Shown here piece by piece: positions 29,272 to 37,511 of a DNA stretch of 64,000 nt. The position numbers and the translations under genes were made by a program. Position 1 is the first letter of the stretch; each line of letters opens with the position of its first letter. Origin of the DNA: Planctomycetota bacterium (lineage in GTDB: Bacteria > Planctomycetota > UBA8742 > UBA2392); NCBI GenBank assembly GCA_019636195.1, contig JAHBYA010000015.1, positions 40,643 through 104,642 on the forward strand, given 5' to 3'. Under the pieces are notes generated by a model. It saw only the letters and a list, made by a program, of their open reading frames with translations, was not told the origin of the DNA and searched no databases.

Positions 29272-29463
29272 CTTGGATCTCCGTTGGAATCTGACCCCAG
29301 TGGACCGGGTTTTCCTGCCCCGGATGATCTTACGAGACGGGCCAACAGGCGCACCATGCCAATTTTCCGTCACCAGCACGCTTTTCGCTCCAATGGCCGG
29401 GGGCCATCGGGACCTGTTCGCGGGACGTGATTGCCAGCGCGCAAATGCTGTTAATCAGCGCAA

Positions 29464-29487
29464 AGCCCGGCACTTGCGTGCCGGGCT
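29464..29487 (-). terminator. Terminator candidate after the PDZ-toroid gene
   Basis: Perfect 10-bp stem AGCCCGGCAC (29464-29473) and GTGCCGGGCT (29478-29487) with a 4-nt loop, 20 bp past the stop of the minus-strand gene. On the minus strand it is followed by TTGCGCTGATT, only modestly T-rich. Confidence 0.6.
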
Positions 29488-29507
29488 GGATGGTACCTTG
29501 GAGTGCC

Positions 29508-31091
29508 CTACTCCATGGCTTCGTCGATGTCGGGTTTCTTTTTGTCCGGCGGCTTGGCTTCTTTCTTTTCGCCGGTGGTTGGGTCTTTGGGCTTTTCTTC
29601 TTTGGCTTTGGGGTCGGGTTTGGCTTTGCCCTTCTTGCCGAAGTACACGGGCAGGTTGTCTTTCTCTAAACACAGGATGATCGTCCAGTGCGCGGTATTC
29701 CAGACCGCGCCCATGTCCAGGTCGTTGTTGCGGCCCATCTGGGCGCTTTCTTTCGTTGGCCGCCCTGTAAAGCTGCCGTCGGGGCAGCGCAGCATGGTGC
29801 ACTCCTGCCTTTGGGCGGCCCAATACTCTTCCCATGCTTTCTTGCCTTCGCGCCAGCAGGCGCAGGCCGCTGACAGGTGGTGCATTGTGGGGCTTACGTG
29901 GCCGTCAATGATCTCGCGCAGGCTGCCGCGCATGAAGCCGACCATGCTTTTGTAGTACGGGTGGTCGTCGCGGCCCACGGCGCCGAACGCCATGATCGCG
30001 CCGCCGGTGCGGCCGCAATCGCCCCAGCCGACCTGGCCCGGCCGCGTGCTGTAGCCGACGCCGCCTTTGCCGCCGCCGCAGGCCTGGATGTAGCTGAGCA
30101 TCTTTTCGATCCTGGCCTTATCGACGTTGACACCGTTGGCCATGGCGCCGCCCAGCGCGGCGACGCAATAGTTGCTCACGATCTCAAGCTCAAGGTAGTT
30201 CAGGGCGTTGGGGCCGCCGGGGCCATGGGCAAAGCCGCCGCTGTCTTCCATGTTCTTGAGAATCGTCTCGGCTACCCACTTGAGTTTGTCATCAAGCCCC
30301 TTCTGGGGCGATGCGGCTTGCACTTCGGCCAGAAAGATCCCGCCGTAGCCTAAGCCCCAGTTGGTCTGGTTCCAGTTCGCGCCGCCGCCGGCCATGCGGC
30401 CCAGTTCACTTTCCTTGCCGATGTTCGCGGCGACGAAGCCCGCGGCCTTGCTGACGTTGGTTTTGTACTTGCTCTTGGCTGCGTCGTGGCCCGCGGCCAG
30501 AAAGGCCATCCCGCACAGGCTGGTCATTACCACGCGGCCGTTTTCACCGGACAGGTGGCAGTCCCAGCCGCCGTCGCCGCGTTGTTCCTTGGCCAGAAAC
30601 TCAAGCGCGCTGTCCACAATGGTGTCGCGCATCTTGCCGCCGGGAAACTTGGCGGCGTCGGCGCCGTAGCAGGGCACTTCAACGTCCACGGTGATGCTGC
30701 GGCCGCCACGCTGGACCGTGAGCTTGACCACGGCATCTTTGGCTTTCCTGGCGGCTTCCGCGGCTTCGATTGCGCTGCCAAGCTCATGGTACGGGTCAGC
30801 GCCGAATGCTTTGGGCGCGCCGGTGATGATGTCGCCCACCTGCAAACCCGCTTTCTCGGCTGGCGAACCCGACATAACGCTTTGGACGTTCAAGCCGGCT
30901 GGGCTGCGCTCGATGGTGGCTTTGCCGCCGATGGGCCCGAGGTTGTAGTAGTCGCCCTCACTGCCGCCGGGCATGCCGGGGTTGCGTCCGGGGCGGGGGA
31001 TGGGCGGCCTGGGCTGGGCTTCGGCAACGGCCAGCATGGCGACAAGCAGAAAAACGAAAGCCGGAACGCTGACGCGGAATGCGTAGTGCAT
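29508..31091 (-). CDS. Secreted PDZ plus alpha/alpha-toroid (squalene-cyclase-like fold) protein
   Basis: 527 aa from ATG 31091, fixed by GGAGAGG five bases upstream. A signal peptide covers residues 1-24 (AFVFLLVAMLAVAEA). A PDZ domain covers about 45-135 (LNVQSVMSGSPAEKAGLQVG). A repeated helical domain covers about 140-480 with prenyltransferase/squalene-cyclase-like turns (ALEFLAKEQRGDGGWDC, MLSYIQACGGGKGGVGYS, GGAIMAFGAVGRDDHPYY). A Lys/Pro/Glu tail closes it. The DxDD cyclase motif is absent, so terpene cyclisation is unlikely; such toroids in planctomycete-type secreted proteins are usually uncharacterised. The C-terminal lysine-rich tail resembles that of several neighbours. Confidence 0.78.
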   Translation of the reverse strand: MHYAFRVSVPAFVFLLVAMLAVAEAQPRPPIPRPGRNPGMPGGSEGDYYNLGPIGGKATIERSPAGLNVQSVMSGSPAEKAGLQVGDIITGAPKAFGADPYHELGSAIEAAEAARKAKDAVVKLTVQRGGRSITVDVEVPCYGADAAKFPGGKMRDTIVDSALEFLAKEQRGDGGWDCHLSGENGRVVMTSLCGMAFLAAGHDAAKSKYKTNVSKAAGFVAANIGKESELGRMAGGGANWNQTNWGLGYGGIFLAEVQAASPQKGLDDKLKWVAETILKNMEDSGGFAHGPGGPNALNYLELEIVSNYCVAALGGAMANGVNVDKARIEKMLSYIQACGGGKGGVGYSTRPGQVGWGDCGRTGGAIMAFGAVGRDDHPYYKSMVGFMRGSLREIIDGHVSPTMHHLSAACACWREGKKAWEEYWAAQRQECTMLRCPDGSFTGRPTKESAQMGRNNDLDMGAVWNTAHWTIILCLEKDNLPVYFGKKGKAKPDPKAKEEKPKDPTTGEKKEAKPPDKKKPDIDEAME

Positions 31092-31364
31092 TGAACCTCT
31101 CCGAAAGCTGCCCAGCTTCACGGGTTAGTGGCTGGCAGCGTCGCAACCTAACGCAAAAACGGGCGCGGCAACCAGTTGCGTGTCGGGTTAGGGAACAGCA
31201 TGCAGGCCAGCTCGAGCCCGGCAACGAACGGGGGCCCAACCAAATGGGGTATCGCTTCCCTCGGGATACCAACAGCGCACTGTATGGTGGTGATGGGCCG
31301 ACAATTTCATGGAATTGTGACATGTTCAGCGTATAGTGCTGCTGACGCACTAGGGATTGAGTTT

Positions 31365-31808
31365 ATGCGCTGTCCGTTTTGCAGTGTCGATAACGACAAG
31401 GTCGTCGATTCACGCAGCAGCAGCGATGGCGGTGTGGTGCGCCGGCGCCGTGAGTGCATTGCTTGCGGCAAGCGCTTTACGACCTACGAGCGGATTGAGG
31501 AAACGCCGCTGCGTGTCGTGAAGAAGGACGGCAGCCGCGCGCCCTTTGACCGCGAAAAGATCCGCCACGGCATCCAGCGTGCCTGCGAAAAGCGCCCGGT
31601 CAGCGGCGCGCAGATAGACGACCTGGTGGCTGAGATTGACAACGAGATCACGCGCAAGTTCGATCGTGAGGTGCCGACGCGGATCATCGGCGAGCTGGTG
31701 ATGGAAGGCCTGAAGAAGCTGGACAAGGTGGCCTACGTGCGCTTTGCCAGCGTGTACCGCGAGTTCAAAGACCTCGAAGACTTCGTCGCCGCGGTAAAGG
31801 GTGCATAA
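31365..31808 (+). CDS. nrdR: Transcriptional repressor NrdR
   Basis: A zinc-ribbon/ATP-cone repressor of ribonucleotide reductase genes. The 147-aa product begins [19 protein letters not shown], with the zinc ribbon completed by [13 protein letters not shown]. The ATP-cone follows ([20 protein letters not shown] and ending [17 protein letters not shown]). Start ATG 31365 is the canonical MRCPFC; AGGGA lies upstream. No nrd genes are in the window, so its targets are elsewhere. A structured palindromic region lies just after its stop. Confidence 0.97.
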   Translation: MRCPFCSVDNDKVVDSRSSSDGGVVRRRRECIACGKRFTTYERIEETPLRVVKKDGSRAPFDREKIRHGIQRACEKRPVSGAQIDDLVAEIDNEITRKFDREVPTRIIGELVMEGLKKLDKVAYVRFASVYREFKDLEDFVAAVKGA

Positions 31809-31820
31809 GCGCAGAAAAGC

Positions 31821-31886
31821 CCGGCAGACACGAACCGACTGCGATCCTTCGGTTCGTGCGCTGCGCGCACCGTGACGGTCTGCCGG
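31821..31886. other. Structured inverted repeat with three possible arms between convergent genes
   Basis: An outer 9-bp stem CCGGCAGAC (31821-31829) and GTCTGCCGG (31878-31886) encloses a second perfect 9-bp stem ACGAACCGA (31830-31838) and TCGGTTCGT (31849-31857). A third arm is GTGCGC (31856-31861) with GCGCAC (31865-31870). It lies between the convergent stops of nrdR (31808) and the aminomutase gene (31921). It could be a Rho-independent-like barrier without a T-tract, or a structured RNA. Confidence 0.6.
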
Positions 31887-31920
31887 TGCGGGAACCTTGC
31901 ATGGTTTAGTGTCCGCGGCT

Positions 31921-33369
31921 TCAGGCTTGATCCGGACTCTCGTGTTCGCCGGTTTCGGCGTTGCTGCCCATGCCGCGCTCAGGCTCTTCGATCTCCATGC
32001 GCCAGGTTTCCTCGAGTGCTTCAACTTCGGTGGGCAGCCACACGCGCGCTTCGCCGGTTTCGCGCATGCGGCGCAAGTCCTCGGCGAAAAAGAACTCGTG
32101 CTCGCCGAATGCCGGCTGCAACTGGTCCATCCAGGTCGCGTGGCGGTCGAACTTCGCGAAAAACACGCGGTTGGTCCATGCCGGGTCGCGGCCCTGTATG
32201 AACTTCAGGACAAACACCTTTTCGCCGTAAACCTCGGCAATGCCGTCAATCAGCACCTTGCCGGGCGTGCAGCTCATGCTTGGGCCGCGCACCGTGCGGG
32301 CAAGGCCGGTCACCTGCCGGTATGCTTCGGTGAAAATCTCGTAGGCCTGCCACAGCGGTACTTCAAAGTAGCCGCGGGCGCCGGTGTCGCGCTCGACAAA
32401 CATGTAGTAGGGCACGGCGCCAAGCCTGATCTGGGTGCGCCACATCTGCGCCCAGTTGTCGGCGTTGTCGTTGACATGGCGAATCAGCGGCGCCTGGCAG
32501 CGCACGGTGGCGCCCGCGTCGCGCAGGCGTCGCACGGCCAGCCTTGCAACGTCGGTTTCCAGTTCTTTGCGTACGCTGTAATGGGCCATGATGGCGCAGT
32601 CGCGGCCGGCATCGCGAATGTCGGTCAACAGGCGCATCAGGTCGTCGGCGTCCTGGCCGTGCGTGAAGCGGTAGGGCCAGTACGCGGGCGCCTTTGTACC
32701 GATGCGGATGCTGGCGATGTGTTCAAGCTCCGGCGTAAGCAGCGGCTCGATGTACTGGCGCAGCAGCTCGGTGCGCATGATCATGGGGTCGCCGCCGGTG
32801 AACAGCACACTGGTGACTTCTTTGTGCCTTTTCAGGTACTGCACGAGCGGGGCAACTTCCTTGCTGGCGAACTTCATGTCGTCAAGGCCGACAAACTGCG
32901 GCCAGCGGAAGCAGTAGGTGCAGTAAGCGTGGCAGGTCTGGCCCGCCATGGGGAAAAACAGCACCGTCTCGCGGTACTTGTGCTGCATGCCCGGCACAGC
33001 GTGGCCGTCTTCATGGGGCACGTTCAGGCTTTTCTGGCCGGCTGGGTGCGGGTTCAGCCCGTACTGGATGCGCCGAACTTCGGCGTTCAGCGCCGTGCCT
33101 GGCGCGTTGCTGCGCAGCATGCCGCGCAGCGTGGCCAGGTCATCGGGGTTCAGCATTCCCGGCTGGGGAAATGTCAGTTGAAACATCGGGTCGTCGGGGA
33201 TGTTGTCCCAGTCAATCAGCTCTTCGACGACGTAGTTGTTGATCCGAAACGGCAGCACTTGTGCAACGGCGCGCATCGAAAGGCGCTGGTCTTCATCCAG
33301 TACGGATATCTGCGTGATCCGGTCCATGGTCTGGGCCGTGTACACCTGGAACTTGCGCTCGTGGATCAT
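31921..33369 (-). CDS. Lysine-2,3-aminomutase-type radical SAM enzyme
   Basis: 482 aa from ATG 33369, with AAAGGAG seven bases upstream. The radical-SAM cluster motif is C-x3-C-x2-C in CHAYCTYCFRWP (Cys146, Cys150, Cys153). SVLFTGGDPMIM and IRIGTKAPAYWPYRF are typical of the KamA family, which needs PLP, SAM and a 4Fe-4S cluster to move an amino group between carbons 2 and 3. The family also contains glutamate and arginine aminomutases and EpmB. At 482 aa this is longer than EpmB (about 340) and KamA (about 420-470), and the substrate is undecided. It stands alone between convergent nrdR and the secreted-protein gene. Confidence 0.85.
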   Translation of the reverse strand: MIHERKFQVYTAQTMDRITQISVLDEDQRLSMRAVAQVLPFRINNYVVEELIDWDNIPDDPMFQLTFPQPGMLNPDDLATLRGMLRSNAPGTALNAEVRRIQYGLNPHPAGQKSLNVPHEDGHAVPGMQHKYRETVLFFPMAGQTCHAYCTYCFRWPQFVGLDDMKFASKEVAPLVQYLKRHKEVTSVLFTGGDPMIMRTELLRQYIEPLLTPELEHIASIRIGTKAPAYWPYRFTHGQDADDLMRLLTDIRDAGRDCAIMAHYSVRKELETDVARLAVRRLRDAGATVRCQAPLIRHVNDNADNWAQMWRTQIRLGAVPYYMFVERDTGARGYFEVPLWQAYEIFTEAYRQVTGLARTVRGPSMSCTPGKVLIDGIAEVYGEKVFVLKFIQGRDPAWTNRVFFAKFDRHATWMDQLQPAFGEHEFFFAEDLRRMRETGEARVWLPTEVEALEETWRMEIEEPERGMGSNAETGEHESPDQA

Positions 33370-33598
33370 GCTTGCTCCTTTCAGTTGCGACCGGCGACAA
33401 ACACGCACACGAGGGGCTTCCTCGGGCCGGCCAGGTCATGCTACTACACTGGGCGGGTGCCGCTAAAAGGGCACGCCAGCCGAACGCATCGGGTGCATAG
33501 CGCACCCACGTTGATGCGGGCTGATTGTAGCACAAGTGCCGGTGGGCGACAACCTGAAACGCCCGGAAAAAGGCTTGGCTGGCCCGCCCCGGGTAAGC

Positions 33599-33614
33599 TA
33601 TTGACGCGTCAATA
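33599..33614. promoter_or_regulatory. Perfect 16-bp palindrome (operator candidate)
   Basis: TATTGACGCGTCAATA is a perfect 16-bp palindrome about 230 bp upstream of the aminomutase gene and 34 bp after the end of the next minus-strand gene. A related imperfect copy (TTGACGTGTCAA) lies at 12935-12946. It looks like a dimeric repressor site, but no regulator can be assigned. Confidence 0.4.
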
Positions 33615-33647
33615 TTCGCGGCAGGACGCGCCCTTGCGGCAGCCCGA

Positions 33648-35858
33648 TCAGCGGCCGTAGCCGCCGACACAGATGACGTCACCCATGGTGGTGATGCGTT
33701 CCATGGCGTCGGTCCGGCTGTCCCATGCCCAGATTTCGCCGTACACAAGGTTTCCGTCGGGGCGATGAATCACGAGGTAGCCCACGTTGGCTTGCTGGTC
33801 CAGCGCCATGCTCACGCAGTTCTGGCCCGTCAACTGCTGCCAGCGCCGACCGCTGGTCCCGCCGCTGACGAATGAGATGCCGATACCCGGCGCGCCGTAC
33901 AGCGACTCGCCCAGCGAGGCTTCCGTGCTGCACGTGTAGCAGAACGCCTTGCTGTCGCCCGTCCAGGCGCCTTCGCTGTTGTAGGCCGCGGCGTAGCCCT
34001 GGCTTTCGATGCCTTTGACCCACTGGCCTTCGGCGTCGTACAGGCCGACCACGCCGCTGCCGCTGCCGTGGGTAATCGCAAACTGCTTGCCGTCCGGGCT
34101 GATCGCAAAGCCGCCGCACAACGGGTCAAGCTGCTTGCCGAACTGCACGTCCTTGAACGTGCGCTCAGGGTAGCCGACGGCGTGGGCGCTGTTCCAGCCG
34201 TCATAGACCACCCACAGCTCCTTGCCGCGCCAGGTGGGGCGGCCGATTGACTGCGTGGTCTTGTTGCCATGAATGCGGATGGTGCCTACGTCGTAGGTGC
34301 CCCCATTGGTCGGCATGAACACATGGCTTGCCCCGGCATGCTGCGCCAGCAGCGTCGCGCCGCGCCACTTGCCGTTGCTGTACGCTGGAATACGCCCGTT
34401 GATGTCCATGTACAGGGAAAGGCCCACGGGCACACCGGTCAGCGTGAACGTGCCGTCTGACTTCACGGCGGCGCCGCACACGGTGTGGTCGATTTTCACC
34501 CAGCCGGTGTAGGCGTCGTGGCGGTCGCGATTGAACTCATCGTCGTGCCATACAATGCGCCCGGTGACAGTGCAGGTCTCTTCGGTCTTGAGCGCCTGGG
34601 CCAGCCCCTTGTTATCGGCCCAGCGCGGGCTGACCTGGTTGACCACGCCTTCTTCGAGTTCAAGGACGAACACGTCGCGGTCGAAAATGCTGATGCCGCT
34701 GTTCAGGTTGCTGGAGAACGCGACCCGCTTGCGGTCCGGTGAAACGGAAAGCTGGAAGAGACTGGCATCCGTCGGCAGCACGCACAGGGTTTTGACAATC
34801 TTGCGCGTCTTTGTGTCAAAGGCCTGGATGCGGGTAACCTTGCCGTTGTTACGACCGATCACAATCTCGTGCTCGGCAAGGGGCCGGAACTTTTCACTCT
34901 GGACGGTGCCCGCCTTGCCTTCCGTGGGGCCGTGGTCGCCGTTGTCGGGCCTGCTGTCAATCACCGTGCCGTATGCAAACTCGAACTTCTCGCTCAGGGT
35001 CGCGCTGCCTTCAAAGGGCGCGCCGCCCAGCTTTCCCTTGGCCTTGGCGCTGCCGCTCCATTCCGCCTTCACCATGCGGCCCTGCGTCACGTTGAATTCG
35101 CCGGTGCCGGCCAGCTTGACAGTGGTGTCATAGCGCGAGCTGGCGGCGTCATCGAACTCGTTTATCTGCTCGGTGTAGAATGCGTATTCAAAGGCCAGCT
35201 TCAGCTTGACGGATGTGCCGGCGTCGCGGGCGGTCGTGATCTCGGTAACTGTGGCCTTCAAGTCATGCGACTTCAGTTTGTCCGCCGGTGTAAAGCCGAC
35301 GGGCAGGCCCAACTGGTCCAATGTCAACTTGAATGTGTCCCCCACCTTCACGGCACCGCCGCTCGCGAGCACGGGCTGCCGCTCGGCGCACACCAGTTTC
35401 CGGGTAGCTTCGTCTATGACCGCGCTGGGCTTGAGCTTGATGCTGCGACTGCCGTCGCCGGCCCGACCAAGCAGGAACGACTGGGTTGACTTCCAGTCAG
35501 TGCCGTCAAGCCAATGTTCTTCGGGCCCTTTGCCCACGTCGTAAACACTCAGGTCTTTGCGGGCGATGTGCCCGTAGCTGCGCAGCAACTCGGTGACGTT
35601 GCTGCCATCCATGGCTGTGACCCACTCTTCGGTGGTGCGGGACTGTGTGAACCCGCTGACGGCCTCAGTTGACCAGTCTTCGCCCGGGTAGTACCTGATG
35701 ACGACCTTGAAACTTGCGGTTTCAACGCTGCGGCGCACCATTCCCGGCGAAAGTTTTTCGGCCATGGTCGCCGATTCCTGTGCACTGACGTGCGCAGGTT
35801 GATGCGACGCCAGGACGGCAAACACTGCACACAACCCAAACGCGAATAGGCGAACCAT
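33648..35858 (-). CDS. Large secreted protein, beta-propeller-like, function unknown
   Basis: 736 aa from ATG 35858, with CGGAG five bases before the start. The signal peptide is MVRLFAFGLCAVFAVLASHQ. The N-terminal 350 residues are beta-rich with no recognised domain. The central and C-terminal parts have WD/TolB-like features: VLPTDASLFQLSVSPDRKRV, GGFAISPDGKQFAITHGSG and LVYGEIWAWDSRTDAMERI each end a blade-like repeat with SPDxKxxA/F. Between them lies a CarboxypepD-regulatory-like segment (TCTVTGRIVWHDDEF). No catalytic signature is visible. It lies on the same strand as the aminomutase, 278 bp upstream of it. Confidence 0.7.
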   Translation of the reverse strand: MVRLFAFGLCAVFAVLASHQPAHVSAQESATMAEKLSPGMVRRSVETASFKVVIRYYPGEDWSTEAVSGFTQSRTTEEWVTAMDGSNVTELLRSYGHIARKDLSVYDVGKGPEEHWLDGTDWKSTQSFLLGRAGDGSRSIKLKPSAVIDEATRKLVCAERQPVLASGGAVKVGDTFKLTLDQLGLPVGFTPADKLKSHDLKATVTEITTARDAGTSVKLKLAFEYAFYTEQINEFDDAASSRYDTTVKLAGTGEFNVTQGRMVKAEWSGSAKAKGKLGGAPFEGSATLSEKFEFAYGTVIDSRPDNGDHGPTEGKAGTVQSEKFRPLAEHEIVIGRNNGKVTRIQAFDTKTRKIVKTLCVLPTDASLFQLSVSPDRKRVAFSSNLNSGISIFDRDVFVLELEEGVVNQVSPRWADNKGLAQALKTEETCTVTGRIVWHDDEFNRDRHDAYTGWVKIDHTVCGAAVKSDGTFTLTGVPVGLSLYMDINGRIPAYSNGKWRGATLLAQHAGASHVFMPTNGGTYDVGTIRIHGNKTTQSIGRPTWRGKELWVVYDGWNSAHAVGYPERTFKDVQFGKQLDPLCGGFAISPDGKQFAITHGSGSGVVGLYDAEGQWVKGIESQGYAAAYNSEGAWTGDSKAFCYTCSTEASLGESLYGAPGIGISFVSGGTSGRRWQQLTGQNCVSMALDQQANVGYLVIHRPDGNLVYGEIWAWDSRTDAMERITTMGDVICVGGYGR

Positions 35859-36032
35859 GGGATCTCCGTTTTGCCCCGTACTGCTGTGATGAAAAGCAGA
35901 TTGTATTAAGGCATAGCCGTCGTGGCAGCCCCTGTTGCCGGGCTGAGCGGGTACCCGGGAACAAGTAGAATACGCCTGACATTGGCTTGCCGTTACGCCA
36001 ATCGTTAGCATTGTGCAGCAAAGGAGTTAGGT

Positions 36033-36764
36033 TTGCTGGCCAGCGTCACATCACCGCCGGACTACACCAACAGCGTGTTCTGGGCCATCGGGCTTGCAGG
36101 GCAGGCGCTGTTCATGCTGCGCATGTTCACGCAGTGGTGGGCCAGCGAACGCGCCGGCAAGAGCGTTGCGCCCGCCAGTTTCTGGTGGCTGTCGATCGCC
36201 GGAACCGTGCTGCTGCTGGCATACGCCTGGCACACCGGTGACCCGATTTTCCTGATCGGGCCTACCCTGAACCTGTTCCTGTACATCCGCAACCTGATGC
36301 TGCATCGCAAGCCCGGCGCGGCCCTGCGTGCCGCCGCCATAATGGTTCCGCTGGGCACAGTCCTGCTGCTCAGCGGATTTGCGGTCGCATACATGACTGC
36401 GGAGCAGAAAGACATCATCCGCATCGACGCCAGCCCGTGGTGGCTGATCATAGGCCTGACCGGCACCGCGCTGTGGACGCTGCGCTTTCCAGTGCAATGG
36501 ATCATCGCGGAGCGCACCGGCCGCAGCACCCTGCCCCCGGTGTTCTGGTGGATGAGCCTTGGCGGCGCACTGCTGCTGACGGCATACGCCGCTTACAAGC
36601 CCGACGTGATCTTCGTGCTGGCCTACGCCATCAGCCCGTTGCCGATTGTGCGCAACCTGATGCTCATTTACCGCCGAACGGCGCCGGCTGCCGCAGAGCC
36701 CGAAGATACGCCGCAGCTTGTACAGCCGGACGCTGTCGTCGTCGCTACCCCGGAGACGCGCTAG
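36033..36764 (+). CDS. Membrane protein with two tandem LAB_N (lipid-A-biosynthesis N-terminal) domains
   Basis: 243 aa from TTG 36033, with AAGGAG seven bases upstream. Six to seven hydrophobic helices form two copies of the LAB_N unit. The first is GQALFMLRMFTQWWASERAG ... FWWLSIAG ... PTLNLFLYIRNLML. The second is GTALWTLRFPVQWIIAERTG ... FWWMSLGG ... PLPIVRNLMLIYR. The domain occurs in LpxB-associated and undecaprenyl-sugar pathways. The stop TAG touches the GTG of the glycosyltransferase gene with no gap, so the two are translationally coupled and probably work together on a lipid-linked sugar. Confidence 0.88.
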   Translation: MLASVTSPPDYTNSVFWAIGLAGQALFMLRMFTQWWASERAGKSVAPASFWWLSIAGTVLLLAYAWHTGDPIFLIGPTLNLFLYIRNLMLHRKPGAALRAAAIMVPLGTVLLLSGFAVAYMTAEQKDIIRIDASPWWLIIGLTGTALWTLRFPVQWIIAERTGRSTLPPVFWWMSLGGALLLTAYAAYKPDVIFVLAYAISPLPIVRNLMLIYRRTAPAAAEPEDTPQLVQPDAVVVATPETR

Positions 36765-37466
36765 GTGCCGGCCGTATCCGTGGTCATTCCTGTTTTCAAT
36801 GAAGCCGACAACGTCGGCCCGCTGGCCGAGGAAGTGCGCGCAGCGCTGGCTGGGCAGGACTTTGAACTGATCTTCGTGGACGACGGCAGCATTGACGGCA
36901 CCGCCGCGCGCTGCGAAGCGCTGGGTTGGGTGCGCGTACTGAGGCACGAGCGCAACCGCGGCCAGAGCGCAGCCACCATTACCGGCCTGCACGCGGCCAA
37001 GGGCGACATCATCGTGACCCTCGACGGCGACGGCCAGAACGACCCCGCGGCAATCCCGGCGCTGCTGGAGGCCCTGAAAAGCCACGACGCTGCCCAAGGC
37101 ATACGATCGCGGCGCAATGACAGTCTGTGGCGAAGGCTGGGCAGCCGGGTGGCGTGGCTTGTGCGGAATCTGGTGGTCCGGGACGGAATCAAGGATATCG
37201 GTTGCAGCCTGCGGGCATTTCCGCGCGAGGCGGCACTGATGTTGCCGCAGTTCAACGGCTTGCACCGTTTGATGCCCGCAATCTTCGTGTTCATGGGCAT
37301 GAAGGTCGCCCAGGTACCGACCAACCACCGGCCCCGCACCGCGGGCGTAAGCAAGTACGGCAACCTCAAGCGCGGGGCACGCGGGCTGGTGGACCTGATG
37401 GGCCTATACTGGCTCAAGCGCCGGGTGTACCGGTACGAAAGCGGCAAAAAGCCCGCTGGTCCCTGA
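36765..37466 (+). CDS. Family 2 glycosyltransferase (lipid-phosphate sugar type)
   Basis: 233 aa, GTG start at 36765 directly after the LAB_N stop. The GT2 nucleotide-sugar fold shows VSVVIPVFNEADNVGPL, the LIFVDDGSIDGT strand, the metal-binding DGDGQND and IKDIGCSLRAFPREA. It ends with a basic segment (KRGARGLVDLMGLYWLKRR) and lacks the two C-terminal membrane helices of ArnC. It resembles dolichol/undecaprenyl-phosphate mannosyl- or glucosyl-transferases. The LAB_N partner probably anchors it at the inner membrane. Confidence 0.9.
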   Translation: MPAVSVVIPVFNEADNVGPLAEEVRAALAGQDFELIFVDDGSIDGTAARCEALGWVRVLRHERNRGQSAATITGLHAAKGDIIVTLDGDGQNDPAAIPALLEALKSHDAAQGIRSRRNDSLWRRLGSRVAWLVRNLVVRDGIKDIGCSLRAFPREAALMLPQFNGLHRLMPAIFVFMGMKVAQVPTNHRPRTAGVSKYGNLKRGARGLVDLMGLYWLKRRVYRYESGKKPAGP

Positions 37467-37511
37467 CAATCCGCATGCAACGGCAGAGTTCGCAATTACA
37501 ATTCCGCGCCG

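Noticed and set aside
27499..29430. 643-residue Leu/Phe-rich plus-strand frame opposite the DUF6600 lipoprotein
   Set aside because: It is the antisense of the Lys/Glu/Arg repeat (codons such as CTC/TTC mirrored), has no ribosome binding site, and the minus-strand gene has a signal peptide and a recognised domain.
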